Assembly (NCBI GenBank): GCA_019115045.1
Contig: DXEI01000128.1
Span: 1 to 33,766, forward strand
Direction: 5' to 3'
DNA: 33,766 nt
Source: Candidatus Gemmiger excrementipullorum
Lineage (GTDB): Bacteria; Bacillota; Clostridia; Oscillospirales; Ruminococcaceae
A program made the translations under genes and the position numbers. The notes below the pieces were generated by a model. It was not told the DNA's origin. It was given only the letters and a program-made list of their open reading frames with translations, and did not search any database. Of this stretch, positions 18,719 to 27,663 are shown one piece after another; the stretch's first letter is position 1; each line of letters begins with the position of its first letter.

Positions 18719-19701
18719 AGATCTTTTTTTACGCGCTGCGCCCGTTTGATGAGCTGCCCTACTGCGAGCCCAACCGCCAAAAGTACGGCATCGACTATGC
18801 CTGGACGGCCGAGACGCCGAACCCCGGCAACCTGCAGCTGGCCGAAGGCTGCGACGCCGTGAGCACCAACCCCTGCGAGGTCCGGCCCGAATACCTGGAA
18901 GCCTTTGCCCGCATGGGCGTCAAGTACCTGCCCTGCCGCAGCATAGGCTACGACCACCTGCCGCTGGACGCCGCCAAACGCCTGGGCCTGCGCGTGAGCC
19001 ACAGCCATTACCCGCCCGAGGGTGTGGCCAACTACGCCGTTATGCTGATGTTGATGGCTACGCGCAAGATGAACCAGATCATGCTGCGCGCCGCCGTGCA
19101 GGACTACTCGCTGCCCGGCAAGATGGGGCGCGACCTTTCGGGGTGCACGGTGGGCGTGGTCGGCACCGGCAAGATCGGCAGCACGGTCATCCGGCATCTG
19201 AGCGCGTTCGGCTGCAAGCTGCTGGCCTACGACCTGTACCCCAACGACGCCGTGCGCGCCTGGGCCGACTATGTGCCGCTGGCGGAACTGTACGCGCGCA
19301 GCGACGTGATCACGCTACACCTGAACGCCACGCCGGAGAACCACCACCTGATCGACGCGGCGGCCATTGCCCAAATGAAGGACGGCGTGCTGCTGGTGAA
19401 CACGGCGCGCGGGACGCTGATCGACCCGCAGGCGCTGGTAGAAGGCCTGGAAAGCGGCAAGATCGGCGGCGCCGGGCTGGACGTGGTGGAGGACGAAGCC
19501 GGCCTTTGCTACTATGACCGCCGCGGCGAAGCGCTGGCAAACCGCGAGCTGAACCTGCTGCGCAGTTTCCCCAACGTCATCGTCAGCCCGCACACGGCGT
19601 TTTACACCGACGTCAACGTGGCCAGCATGGTGGAAAGCGCCTTTGAGGCGACGGCCGCCTTTGCCGCCGGCCGCCCCTGCCCCTGCGAGGTGCCGCTGTG
19701 A
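18715..19701 (+). CDS. D-isomer specific 2-hydroxyacid dehydrogenase, D-lactate dehydrogenase/VanH-like
   Basis: GVKYLPCRSIGYDHLPLDAAKRLGLRVSHSHYPPEGVANYAVMLMLMATRK...TVGVVGTGKIGSTVIRHLSAFGCKLLAYD...LLVNTARGTLIDPQALVEGLESGKIGGAGLDVVEDE...NVIVSPHTAFYT. Confidence 0.92.
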   Translation: MKIFFYALRPFDELPYCEPNRQKYGIDYAWTAETPNPGNLQLAEGCDAVSTNPCEVRPEYLEAFARMGVKYLPCRSIGYDHLPLDAAKRLGLRVSHSHYPPEGVANYAVMLMLMATRKMNQIMLRAAVQDYSLPGKMGRDLSGCTVGVVGTGKIGSTVIRHLSAFGCKLLAYDLYPNDAVRAWADYVPLAELYARSDVITLHLNATPENHHLIDAAAIAQMKDGVLLVNTARGTLIDPQALVEGLESGKIGGAGLDVVEDEAGLCYYDRRGEALANRELNLLRSFPNVIVSPHTAFYTDVNVASMVESAFEATAAFAAGRPCPCEVPL

Positions 19702-20381
19702 GGGTGGAGCCCGGCCGCGCCGGCGAGACCTGGGCACTGGGGCCCGCCCTGGCCCCGGGCGAGCCGTTTCCCTTCGTCTGCGCGGGGTGCGGCGGCTGCT
19801 GCCGGGGCCGCCGCGACCTGGTGCTTTCGGGGTATGACCTCTACCGCATCGCGCGGCGGCTGCGGCTTTCGCCGCGCATCGCCGCGCACGCCTTCTGCAA
19901 AGAATACATCGCCCCGCAAAGCCTGCTGCCCGCCCTGTGTTTAACGCCCGACCCCCAGACCGGCGACTGCCGTTTTTTAGAGGGCGGGGCCTGCGCCATC
20001 CACGAGGCGCGGCCGCTGGCCTGCGCGCTGTACCCGCTGGGGCAAAGCATCGACCCGGCGGCCGGCACGGCCGAGTACCGCGCCCAGCTGCCGCTGTGCG
20101 GCGTGCAGGCCGGCGGGCGCACGCTGCGCGACTACCTGCGGGACGCCGGCATCGACGAGCGCACCGGCATCGACGTGCGCTGGGCCGCCGCCTGCACCGG
20201 GCTTTCGCAGCGGCTGCACGCCGCGGGCGGCGAAACGCACCCGCATTTCCGCACGGCGGTGCGGCGCATCGCCCGCGCGCTGTACTGGGACTATGCGCTG
20301 GGGGATGAATTTTACCCGCAGTTCCAGCAAAACATCGCCGCCCTGCTGCCGCTGCTGGACCGGCTGCTGGCGAAACCGTGA
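19698..20381 (+). CDS. YkgJ-family cysteine cluster protein
   Basis: FVCAGCGGCCRGRRDLVLSGYDLYRIARRL...CRFLEGGACAIHEARPLACALYPLG: characteristic Cys cluster. GTG start overlaps the upstream stop. Confidence 0.85.
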   Translation: MRVEPGRAGETWALGPALAPGEPFPFVCAGCGGCCRGRRDLVLSGYDLYRIARRLRLSPRIAAHAFCKEYIAPQSLLPALCLTPDPQTGDCRFLEGGACAIHEARPLACALYPLGQSIDPAAGTAEYRAQLPLCGVQAGGRTLRDYLRDAGIDERTGIDVRWAAACTGLSQRLHAAGGETHPHFRTAVRRIARALYWDYALGDEFYPQFQQNIAALLPLLDRLLAKP

Positions 20382-20390
20382 GCTTACAAA

Positions 20391-20426
20391 AAAACCGCTC
20401 TGCCTCGAGAGGGGCAGGGCGGTTTT
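20391..20426. terminator. Bidirectional terminator between convergent genes
   Basis: AAAACCGCTCTGCC TCGAGAG GGGCAGGGCGGTTTTT hairpin with flanking A and T tracts. Confidence 0.85.
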
Positions 20427-20432
20427 TGTATG

Positions 20433-21803
20433 TCAGCCTTGCAGCGGCAGCGTCAGGTCCACGCGCGCGCCGCGGGGCGTGTTTTGGCCAAATTCTGCGC
20501 GGCCGCCGTGGGCCTGCACGATCTGCTCAACAACATGCAGCCCCAGGATGTGGGGTGGTTCCCCCCCTTGTGGCGCGCCGTGCAGCGCCGCCAGCACGGC
20601 GGGCGGGTAGCCGGCGCCGTCGTCGGCCAGCGTGATGTGCAGCGTCTGCCCCTGTACGCGCGCCTGCACCGTGCAGTGTACAGGGCCGGGGTTGTGGCGC
20701 ACGCTGTTGCCCAGGATGTTTTCCACCGCGCGGCCCAGCAGCGCCGCGTCGGCCTGCAGGGCGGCATGCTCGGCCTCGGGGGCCAGGTCCAGCGTCACTT
20801 CGCAGCGCTGCGCCAGCGGGCCGTTGCAGAAATCCGCCGCCAGGCCGCGCAGCAGCGGCCCGGCAAAGACCGGCTGGCGGCGCAGCGGCTGCGCGCCGTA
20901 CTGCAGTTTGCTGGTAAGGTTGAGGTCCTCGATGAGGGCGCGGATGCGCTCGCTCTGGGTGCAGATGCCGCCGGCTTTCTGCCGGGCGGCGTCGGGCAGC
21001 GCGGCGTCGCGGGCCAGCTGCTCGCCCCAACCCAAAATGAGAGAGAGCGGCGTGCGGATATCGTGGCTGACGCCGGCGATCCACTGGGTGCGGGCAGCAT
21101 CGCGCTGCGCAATGATGGCGTTGCGGAGGCGCAGCTGTTCGCTGGTCTCGTTCAGGCGGCGGGCGAGTTCGCCGGTAAAGCCGGTGGTGGGCAGGTCCAC
21201 GGTGCCGCCGCGGGCCAGCACCTCGAGGCCGTCAGCCACCGTCTGCAGCGAGCGCGTGCTGCGCCAGCTGACCAGCAGGCAGCACGCCAAAATCAGCGCC
21301 AGGACCCCCGCCAGCACCCGGCCGCCGTTGGCAAACAGCCCGCGCAAAAGGTCGGGGTCGCTGTAAAAATTGTAGCGGGCGATGCTGTCTTTGGGCATGC
21401 CCAGCACCAGCAGGCCGTAGCCGCGGATCTGGCAAAAGACCGGGTAGTCCGCCAGGTACCACCGCGTAAAGGAGGCGATCTGCGTGGCGGTGTAGGGGTG
21501 GTCGAGCTCGGCGGGCAGCTGGTAGCGCCAGCGCACCTGGCCGGCATCGTCCAGCACCATGGCCCAGACGTACCCGTCCAGCCAGACTTCGGCAGACTGG
21601 GTGTCAAAGGTGAACTGCCCGGCCGCGTCGCACTGCAGATGGTCGGCGACCATCGCGCTGGTGTAGCGGAAGGTCGCGGCCTGTTTGGTGCCGTACTGGT
21701 ACCCCAGGGCGATGAGCGCCGCCACGCCCAGCGCCAGCAGCAGCAAAATGGTAAGCGCCGTGGCCAGCACATAGCGGCGCACGACGCGGGCAAAGGTTTT
21801 CAT
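20433..21803 (-). CDS. Two-component sensor histidine kinase with extracytoplasmic loop
   Basis: Two TM regions, H-box AGVSHDIRTPLSLILGWGEQLA, N-box RAVENILGNSVRHNP, G-box LADDGAGYPPAVLAAL. Confidence 0.93.
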   Translation of the reverse strand: MKTFARVVRRYVLATALTILLLLALGVAALIALGYQYGTKQAATFRYTSAMVADHLQCDAAGQFTFDTQSAEVWLDGYVWAMVLDDAGQVRWRYQLPAELDHPYTATQIASFTRWYLADYPVFCQIRGYGLLVLGMPKDSIARYNFYSDPDLLRGLFANGGRVLAGVLALILACCLLVSWRSTRSLQTVADGLEVLARGGTVDLPTTGFTGELARRLNETSEQLRLRNAIIAQRDAARTQWIAGVSHDIRTPLSLILGWGEQLARDAALPDAARQKAGGICTQSERIRALIEDLNLTSKLQYGAQPLRRQPVFAGPLLRGLAADFCNGPLAQRCEVTLDLAPEAEHAALQADAALLGRAVENILGNSVRHNPGPVHCTVQARVQGQTLHITLADDGAGYPPAVLAALHGAPQGGEPPHILGLHVVEQIVQAHGGRAEFGQNTPRGARVDLTLPLQG

Positions 21804-22519
21804 GGCGTATCCTCCCCCGCCAGCTTGTAGCCGATGCCGCGCACCGTGAGCAGGTAGCGCGGTTTGCTGGCGTTGTCCTCGATCTTTTCGCGCAGGTGGC
21901 GGATATGGACGCCCAGGGTGTTCTCGCCGCCAAAATAGTCCTGCCCCCAGACGGACTCAAACAGCGCGTCGTAGGTGACGATGTGGCCGCGGTTTTCGGC
22001 CAGTTTTTGCAGCAGCGCGCGCTCGGTGGCCGTCAAGGGCAGTGTGCGCCCGTCCGGCAGGCGCACCAGCGCGTCGGCCAGTTCCACCGTGCGGGCGCCC
22101 AGTGCCAGGCGGCCGGCCGCGCCGCGCTGCAGCTCGGCCCGGTAGGCGCGCCGCAAGATGTGCTGTACGCGCAGCAGCAGTTCCTGCATCAAAAACGGCT
22201 TGGTCAGGTAGTCGTCGGCGCCCAAGCCCAGCCCAAACAGCCGGTCGGCGTCGGCGTCCCGGGCCGAGAGGAACAGCGCCGGCACGTCGGCCTGGGCGCG
22301 CAGCTGGCGGAACAGCGCAAACCCGTCGCCGTCGGGCAGGTTGATGTCCAAAATCATCAGTTCGGGGCGGGCGGCGGCAAAAGCCGCGCGGGCCTGCGCG
22401 CAGTTTTGCGCGGTGGCGATGGTTTGGTAGCCCGCCGCGCGCAGATGCTCGCACAGCAAGGCCAGCAGGTCCGGCGTGTCGTCCACCAGCAGCAGTTTGG
22501 CGTCGTAGATCGTTTGCAT
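21800..22519 (-). CDS. OmpR/PhoB-family response regulator
   Basis: MQTIYDAKLLLVDDTPDLLALLCEHLRAAGYQTIATAQN...ELMILDINLPDGDGFALF...LGADDYLTKPF; C-terminal winged helix YDALFESVWGQDYFGGENTLGVHIRHLREKIE. Overlaps the kinase by 4 nt. Confidence 0.94.
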   Translation of the reverse strand: MQTIYDAKLLLVDDTPDLLALLCEHLRAAGYQTIATAQNCAQARAAFAAARPELMILDINLPDGDGFALFRQLRAQADVPALFLSARDADADRLFGLGLGADDYLTKPFLMQELLLRVQHILRRAYRAELQRGAAGRLALGARTVELADALVRLPDGRTLPLTATERALLQKLAENRGHIVTYDALFESVWGQDYFGGENTLGVHIRHLREKIEDNASKPRYLLTVRGIGYKLAGEDTP

Positions 22520-22592
22520 AGGGGTCTCCCCTTTCCTTTGGTTTGTATTGTACCACACCGCCCCGCCCGCGCGCCATGCGGCGGCGGCAAAT

Positions 22593-22646
22593 TTAAGGCA
22601 AAATTAAGGCGGGCTTTGGGGTGGTTTAAGCGGGCGGGTGTAACAT
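22593..22646 (+). promoter_or_regulatory. Putative response-regulator-dependent promoter of the ABC operon
   Basis: TTAAGGC at 22593 and 22604 (11 bp apart), TTAAG again at 22626 (22 bp further), then a TAACAT -10-like element at 22641. No good -35. Confidence 0.55.
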
Positions 22647-22687
22647 ACAAGCGTCCGAAGAGAAAACGAACCAAAGGAGTGGACGCT

Positions 22688-23602
22688 ATGCAAACTGTGA
22701 TCGAAACGCAAGAACTTTGCAAGGTATACGGCCAGCGCCGCGCCGTGGACGGTGTGGAACTGCACGTGCCGGAGGGCTGCGTGTACGGCTTTATCGGCCC
22801 CAACGGCGCGGGCAAAAGCACGACGATGAAGATGCTGCTGGGCCTGGTGCACCCCACGGCGGGGCGCGTATGCCTGCTGGGGCAGCCGATGACCGAGCGG
22901 AACCGCCTGGCGCTGCTGCGCCAGACCGGCAGTTTGATCGAGTCACCGTCCGGTTACCCGCACCTGACCGGCGAGGAAAATCTGCAGGTCGTGGCCGATT
23001 TGAAAGGCGTGCCGCGCAAGGACATCGACCGCGTGCTGGAGATCGTGGACCTGGCCGGGGACCGCCGCCGCAAGGTGGGGCAGTATTCGCTGGGCATGCG
23101 CCAGCGGCTGGGCATCGCCATGGCGCTGCTGGGCAGCCCGCGGCTGCTGATCCTGGACGAGCCGACCAACGGCCTGGACCCTGCCGGCATCCAGGAGATG
23201 CGCGATCTGCTGGTGCACATGCCGGAACGCACCGGCGCGACGGTGTTGGTATCAAGCCACCTGCTGGGCGAGATGGAACAGATGGCCGAACAGGTGGGCA
23301 TCATCGACCACGGCAAAATGCTGTTTGAGGGCCCGCTGCAGGCTTTGCAGCGCCACAGCCGCGGCAGTTACCGCCTGCGCGTATTGCAGCCGCAAAAGGC
23401 CGTGCCCGCCCTGCAGGCGCGCGGCGTGCCCGCCAAGTTCGCAAAAGGCGCGCTGACGCTGCCGCCGCTGCCCGACGCCGCGCTGGCCGCCGCCGTGCAG
23501 GCCGTGGCCGACGCCGGGGCCGGCGTGGTGGAGCTGACCGCGCACACCAGATCGCTGGAAGAAATTTTCCTGAGCCTGACCCAGACACGGGAGGTGAAGT
23601 GA
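22688..23602 (+). CDS. BcrA/LanF-type ABC transporter ATP-binding protein (antimicrobial peptide protection)
   Basis: MQTVIETQELCKVYGQRRAVDGVELHVPEGCVYGFIGPNGAGKSTTMKMLLGLVHPTAGRVCLLGQP...YSLGMRQRLGIAMALLGSPRLLILDEPTNGLDPAGIQEMRDLL. Confidence 0.92.
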   Translation: MQTVIETQELCKVYGQRRAVDGVELHVPEGCVYGFIGPNGAGKSTTMKMLLGLVHPTAGRVCLLGQPMTERNRLALLRQTGSLIESPSGYPHLTGEENLQVVADLKGVPRKDIDRVLEIVDLAGDRRRKVGQYSLGMRQRLGIAMALLGSPRLLILDEPTNGLDPAGIQEMRDLLVHMPERTGATVLVSSHLLGEMEQMAEQVGIIDHGKMLFEGPLQALQRHSRGSYRLRVLQPQKAVPALQARGVPAKFAKGALTLPPLPDAALAAAVQAVADAGAGVVELTAHTRSLEEIFLSLTQTREVK

Positions 23603-23603
23603 G

Positions 23604-24356
23604 ATGCCGCGCGCCCTGCATGCCGAACTGCAAAAAGCGCACCGCCGCCACGACCTGGCGGTCTGCCTGCTGGTGCCGCTGGTGATTTTGATATGGGTCG
23701 GCTACTCGGCCCCCGAGGCGGGTAGCAGCGCCGTACACCCTTTCAGCGCGCTGTTCTACATGGGCCCCACCATCGACGCCATCTTAATGCCCATCGGCAT
23801 GGCGGTGCTGGCCACCCGCCTGTGGGATGTGGAGGAAAAAGGCGATTTCCCCAAATTGCTGTACACGCTGCAAAGCCGCCGCAGCCTGTTTGCCGCCAAA
23901 GCGGTGCTGGGCTTTGGCGAGGTGCTGCTCATCGCCGTGCTGGAGACCGCCATTTTGCTGGCGCTGGGCTGGTGGAAGGGCTACCCCGACGCCCTGCCGG
24001 CTGCGCACATCCTCTACCACTTTGTGTGTACGCTGGCGGTCTGCGTGATGCTGTTTGCATCGGAACTGCTGCTGGCCGTATTGCTGGCAAACCCGCTGCC
24101 CGCGCTGTGCGTCGGCGTGACGGGCGCGCTGGTGGGGCTGTTCTCGGCCTTTATGCCGCCCATCGTCAGCCTGTTTGTGCCGTGGGGGTATTTTATCCCG
24201 TTGAGTTCGTTTGTGCTGGCCAGCTGGGACGCCGATACCCGCATCGCCGTCTACGGCATGCGGGCGTTCCGCCCGCTGCTGCTTGCGTGGGTGGTGGTGC
24301 TGGCGGCCGCGTTCTTTGCGTTTGCCTGGCGCGCCGTGCGCGAAAAGGAGGTATGA
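23604..24356 (+). CDS. LanE/MutE-like ABC-2 permease subunit
   Basis: 250 aa, six predicted TM segments; directly follows the ATPase and precedes a second permease. Confidence 0.8.
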   Translation: MPRALHAELQKAHRRHDLAVCLLVPLVILIWVGYSAPEAGSSAVHPFSALFYMGPTIDAILMPIGMAVLATRLWDVEEKGDFPKLLYTLQSRRSLFAAKAVLGFGEVLLIAVLETAILLALGWWKGYPDALPAAHILYHFVCTLAVCVMLFASELLLAVLLANPLPALCVGVTGALVGLFSAFMPPIVSLFVPWGYFIPLSSFVLASWDADTRIAVYGMRAFRPLLLAWVVVLAAAFFAFAWRAVREKEV

Positions 24357-24359
24357 GCC

Positions 24360-25094
24360 ATGTTTTTGCGCTGTTTCCGGGCGGAGGACCGTAAACTGCA
24401 CGCTTCGCCGATCTGGATCTTGTTTTTTCTGCTGCCGGTCATCTCGGCCGTGTACGGCACCTTCAACTACCTGCAAAACCTTGGCATTTTGCAGGACCAA
24501 TGGTACAGCCTGTGGACGCAGCACACGCTGTTTTACGCGCTGTTCTTTTACCCGGTGCTGGTGGGCGTCTATGCCGCCTACCTGTGGCGGCTGGAACACC
24601 GCGGCCACAACTGGAACCTGATCATGGCGGCGCCGGTGCGGCCGCTGGCGCTGTTTTTGGCCAAATACGTCGTCGTGCTCAAGCTGGTTTTGCTGACGCA
24701 GCTGCTGGTGTTTGGGCTGTATGTACTGTGCGGCAAGGCGTTTGCGCACCTGCCCGGCCGGCCGCCGGTAGAGACCCTTCTGTTTTTGCTGCGCGGGCTG
24801 GTGGGCGGCCAGTGCGTCATCGCCTTGCAGCTGGTGCTCTCGATGCTGATCCGCAGTTTTGCAGTGCCGGTATTTATCGGTTTGGCGGGCGGCGTGGCCG
24901 GTATGCTTTGCGCCAGCAAAGGCGCGGGGCTGGCGTTCCCCTACGCGCTGATGCAGGTGGGCATGAACGCCAACAAGAGCGAGGACCTGCTGGCCGGGCA
25001 GTACGGCGGGTTTTTGCTGGCTTCGGCCTTGTGGCTGGCGCTGTTTTTGGTGCTGGCGCACCTGCTGCTGACGCGGCGGGACGTGCGCGCCTGA
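24360..25094 (+). CDS. LanG/MutG-like ABC-2 permease subunit
   Basis: 244 aa, six predicted TM segments, starts MFLRCFRAEDRKLHASPIWILFFLLPVISAVYGTFNY; third gene of the F-E-G type operon. Confidence 0.82.
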   Translation: MFLRCFRAEDRKLHASPIWILFFLLPVISAVYGTFNYLQNLGILQDQWYSLWTQHTLFYALFFYPVLVGVYAAYLWRLEHRGHNWNLIMAAPVRPLALFLAKYVVVLKLVLLTQLLVFGLYVLCGKAFAHLPGRPPVETLLFLLRGLVGGQCVIALQLVLSMLIRSFAVPVFIGLAGGVAGMLCASKGAGLAFPYALMQVGMNANKSEDLLAGQYGGFLLASALWLALFLVLAHLLLTRRDVRA

Positions 25095-25104
25095 ACTTTG
25101 GGCA

Positions 25105-25133
25105 TTGCGCAGGCGGGCCGGGCGCGGTATAAT
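25105..25133 (+). promoter_or_regulatory. Putative promoter of the downstream hypothetical gene
   Basis: TTGCGC (25105-25110), 17 bp, TATAAT (25128-25133). Confidence 0.7.
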
Positions 25134-25162
25134 AGAGCCAACAAACCAAGGGAGGCCGTGCC

Positions 25163-25564
25163 ATGACCGCCAACGCCGCTGATTTTGCCGGGCCCGCCTG
25201 CGGGCGCCGGTATGAGAAAGAACTGGAAACGCATTTCCGCGACTGCCTGCTGTTTTACCTGGACGGGCGCATCCGCTTTGAGCGCTACTGCTACGGCGAA
25301 GCCGCCTGCCTGGTGTTCAGCGTGTGGGCGCACGGCTTTGACGCCGACGGCAGCATCCTGTGGGACAAAGAGCCGGAATTTGAGAGCCAGCGCACCGCCC
25401 TGCCCCACGTATTGACCGACGTGCAGAACGACGGCGACGCTTTGCAGTTTGACGGCGCGCGCAAGCGCTATGTCAAGACCGAACAATTTGCCGAGGATAA
25501 ACCCAACGGTTACGGCGCGCTGAAGGTGTTCTGGCTCAAACAACGCCGCAAAAAGCAGGCATAA
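25163..25564 (+). CDS. Hypothetical protein, 133 aa
   Basis: ATG with upstream GGGAGG SD and its own promoter; MTANAADFAGPACGRRYEKELETHFRDCLLFYLDGRIRFERYCYGEAACLVFSVWAHGFDADGSILW. No family recognised. Confidence 0.75.
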   Translation: MTANAADFAGPACGRRYEKELETHFRDCLLFYLDGRIRFERYCYGEAACLVFSVWAHGFDADGSILWDKEPEFESQRTALPHVLTDVQNDGDALQFDGARKRYVKTEQFAEDKPNGYGALKVFWLKQRRKKQA

Positions 25565-25644
25565 CGCCGTGCAGGCCGGGGCCTGCATAACATACGCAAA
25601 CGGGCCTGCTGCAAAATGGCCCGCGCCCAAGATCATGCACCAAA

Positions 25645-25689
25645 ATCGACCCGCAGAAGAAGCCCAAACGGCTTCCTTTGCGGGTCGAT
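25645..25689. terminator. Long near-perfect hairpin between convergent genes, probable terminator
   Basis: ATCGACCCGCAGAAGAAGCC CAAAC GGCTTCCTTTGCGGGTCGAT: 20-bp stem with one A-C mismatch and one G-T pair, 5-nt loop; TTTTGG follows on the minus strand. Confidence 0.6.
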
Positions 25690-25795
25690 CCGTCTTGTTG
25701 TGCCTGCCTTTTTGTGCAAACTGCCATTGCATTTTCATTTTGCAGCGCGCCCGCTTTTTGCCCCGGCAAGCCCGCTGCGGTTACGCGCGGTTTTT

Positions 25796-27658
25796 TTATT
25801 CTTCCACAAGGCGGACGCTGCCGCCCTGCGTCTCGACCCGGAACAGCGTCTTGTCCCGGATCGCCTGCGGGTCTGCAAACAGGGCGCCGTACCCTTCCAC
25901 AAACTGTGCGTCGGCATGGTAGATATACAGGTGGGTATCCTCTTGCAGCGCCTGTGCGAACGCTTCCACGCTCAGATTTTGGGTCCAGACGTCCCCCTCG
26001 TCATACGGCGGGCCTAAGCTCCAGGCCCGGGTGGCGGATTTGACCGGCGTAAAAGCATAGCAGTGGATGGTATAATCGAATCCGTTATCCTGCTGGCAGA
26101 GGATATAGACGCGGTCAGTTTGCGCGTCCAGCTTATCCAGTACCTGCTGCGGGACTTCGCGCTGACGGCGCAGCTCGATACTGGCTGCAGCCGACTGCTG
26201 CTGCGACACGGTGAGCGCCCGCAGACCGGAACGATCCACCGCGAGCAGCAAAAATGCCAACACGACATAGCAAACACCGCCCGGTACACGCCCGCTTTGG
26301 GAAAACCTGTCCACCAGCAGCCCGCCCAAAAAGGCAAACATAGCCGTTAGATAGGTACTGAGATACCGGTCAAAGGACGCCAGGCGTTCGGCCTCATAGG
26401 CCGTAAATGTAAACAGGTACAACAGCAGCAGAGACAGCGCGTACACCGCATAACCGGTCGCCACCCCCAGCAGGCACAGCGCATACCGCTTTTGCGCCCT
26501 GCGTTCGCGCCGCAGCAGCGCAAGCACAACCGCCCCGCACGCAAGAAACAGCACGCCCCAGCCAACAGCGGAAAAACGGAGGGTATCCCCAAACGCATAC
26601 TGCGCCGGATCCAGCACCGCATGTGCAAAATTGCGGATAGTGCTTTTTTGGTATTCTTCCCCCCGCCCGGTCAGCAGCCCCCAAACATTTTGCAGGGTAA
26701 GGTTGCTTGTGCTCCACGCTTCCTGGGTATCGGTCAGCCGCAAGTACAGGTCCCAAGAATATTTTCCAGCCAGCACCGCCGCAAAAGGAAGGCAACCCCA
26801 AACCAGCTTTTTGCGGCCCGGCCAATCCTTTTGGAGCAACATGATTTCCACCGTCAGCACCAGCACCGCGATCAACGCCAGGCCTGTGCCGGACGCTTTG
26901 ACCAGCGGCAGCACAAAACATGCCGCGCACAAAAGCAGCAAATCCGACGGACGGCGCTCCTCAGCGAAAGCGACAAACAAAACGTAAGCCAGGATGATCC
27001 CCAAAAGTGTGTCAACGTAGATCGTTGTCAAGGCCGCGGCATTGAACATACACGGCAAAAGCAACACCGAAGCCGTCACCGCCAAAATGCGGCCCACGTT
27101 TTTCCATTGCAGGCTTCGCAGCCAGGGTAGTAGCAACGCAAACAAGAAAAGGCCTGCACTGCGGAAGGTGTCACTTTCCTGAAACGTACCGGAAAGTTTA
27201 CACCAGAAATAGGCAAACAGCGAGGCAGCCGGCGGATAACCGCGGAATGTCGTAGTAGCCTGGGCAACATTGCCCAGGCGGTCCAAGCTGTACATGTTTT
27301 TGATGACGAGCCCCCAGTGGGAAAACTCGTCCCATTCCGAGAACATCCGCCCCCTGTGGCCAAACCAGACCAGCGCTAAAAAAGCACAGAACACCAGCAA
27401 CCCCGGCGTTAGGACAAGACTGTGCACAGCCGGTCTGTTCTGCCACGCTTTAACAGCGAGGACCGCCAGCGTCGCCGCCGCCAGCACGAGGACCGCTATA
27501 AACCCGGCCTGCAAGTTTCCCAAAAGCCCACTGATATACAAGACGGCAATGATGCCAAAAATGGAAAGGGGAAACAGTTCTTCGATCCTTCTTTGCAGCA
27601 ACAGGGCAAGCGCCCCGGAAAAGCAGATCAGGACCCCGCCCGCCAGCAATGTACTCAT
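25796..27658 (-). CDS. Large polytopic membrane protein, putative GT-C-type glycosyltransferase or polymerase
   Basis: 620 aa with many TM segments, an early acidic loop GRMFSEWDEFSHWGLVIKNMYSL...FRGYPPAASLFAYFW and a C-terminal soluble domain; follows a GT2/GtrA gene. Confidence 0.75.
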   Translation of the reverse strand: MSTLLAGGVLICFSGALALLLQRRIEELFPLSIFGIIAVLYISGLLGNLQAGFIAVLVLAAATLAVLAVKAWQNRPAVHSLVLTPGLLVFCAFLALVWFGHRGRMFSEWDEFSHWGLVIKNMYSLDRLGNVAQATTTFRGYPPAASLFAYFWCKLSGTFQESDTFRSAGLFLFALLLPWLRSLQWKNVGRILAVTASVLLLPCMFNAAALTTIYVDTLLGIILAYVLFVAFAEERRPSDLLLLCAACFVLPLVKASGTGLALIAVLVLTVEIMLLQKDWPGRKKLVWGCLPFAAVLAGKYSWDLYLRLTDTQEAWSTSNLTLQNVWGLLTGRGEEYQKSTIRNFAHAVLDPAQYAFGDTLRFSAVGWGVLFLACGAVVLALLRRERRAQKRYALCLLGVATGYAVYALSLLLLYLFTFTAYEAERLASFDRYLSTYLTAMFAFLGGLLVDRFSQSGRVPGGVCYVVLAFLLLAVDRSGLRALTVSQQQSAAASIELRRQREVPQQVLDKLDAQTDRVYILCQQDNGFDYTIHCYAFTPVKSATRAWSLGPPYDEGDVWTQNLSVEAFAQALQEDTHLYIYHADAQFVEGYGALFADPQAIRDKTLFRVETQGGSVRLVEE

Positions 27659-27663
27659 CAGGT

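Noticed and set aside
18715-19701. Vancomycin resistance (VanH) assignment
   Set aside because: Sequence is VanH/D-LDH-like, but no D-Ala-D-Lac ligase, VanX or VanRS context; housekeeping D-lactate dehydrogenase is more likely.
20430-21830. 466-aa plus-strand ORF opposite the histidine kinase
   Set aside because: Antisense artefact; the kinase has all canonical boxes.
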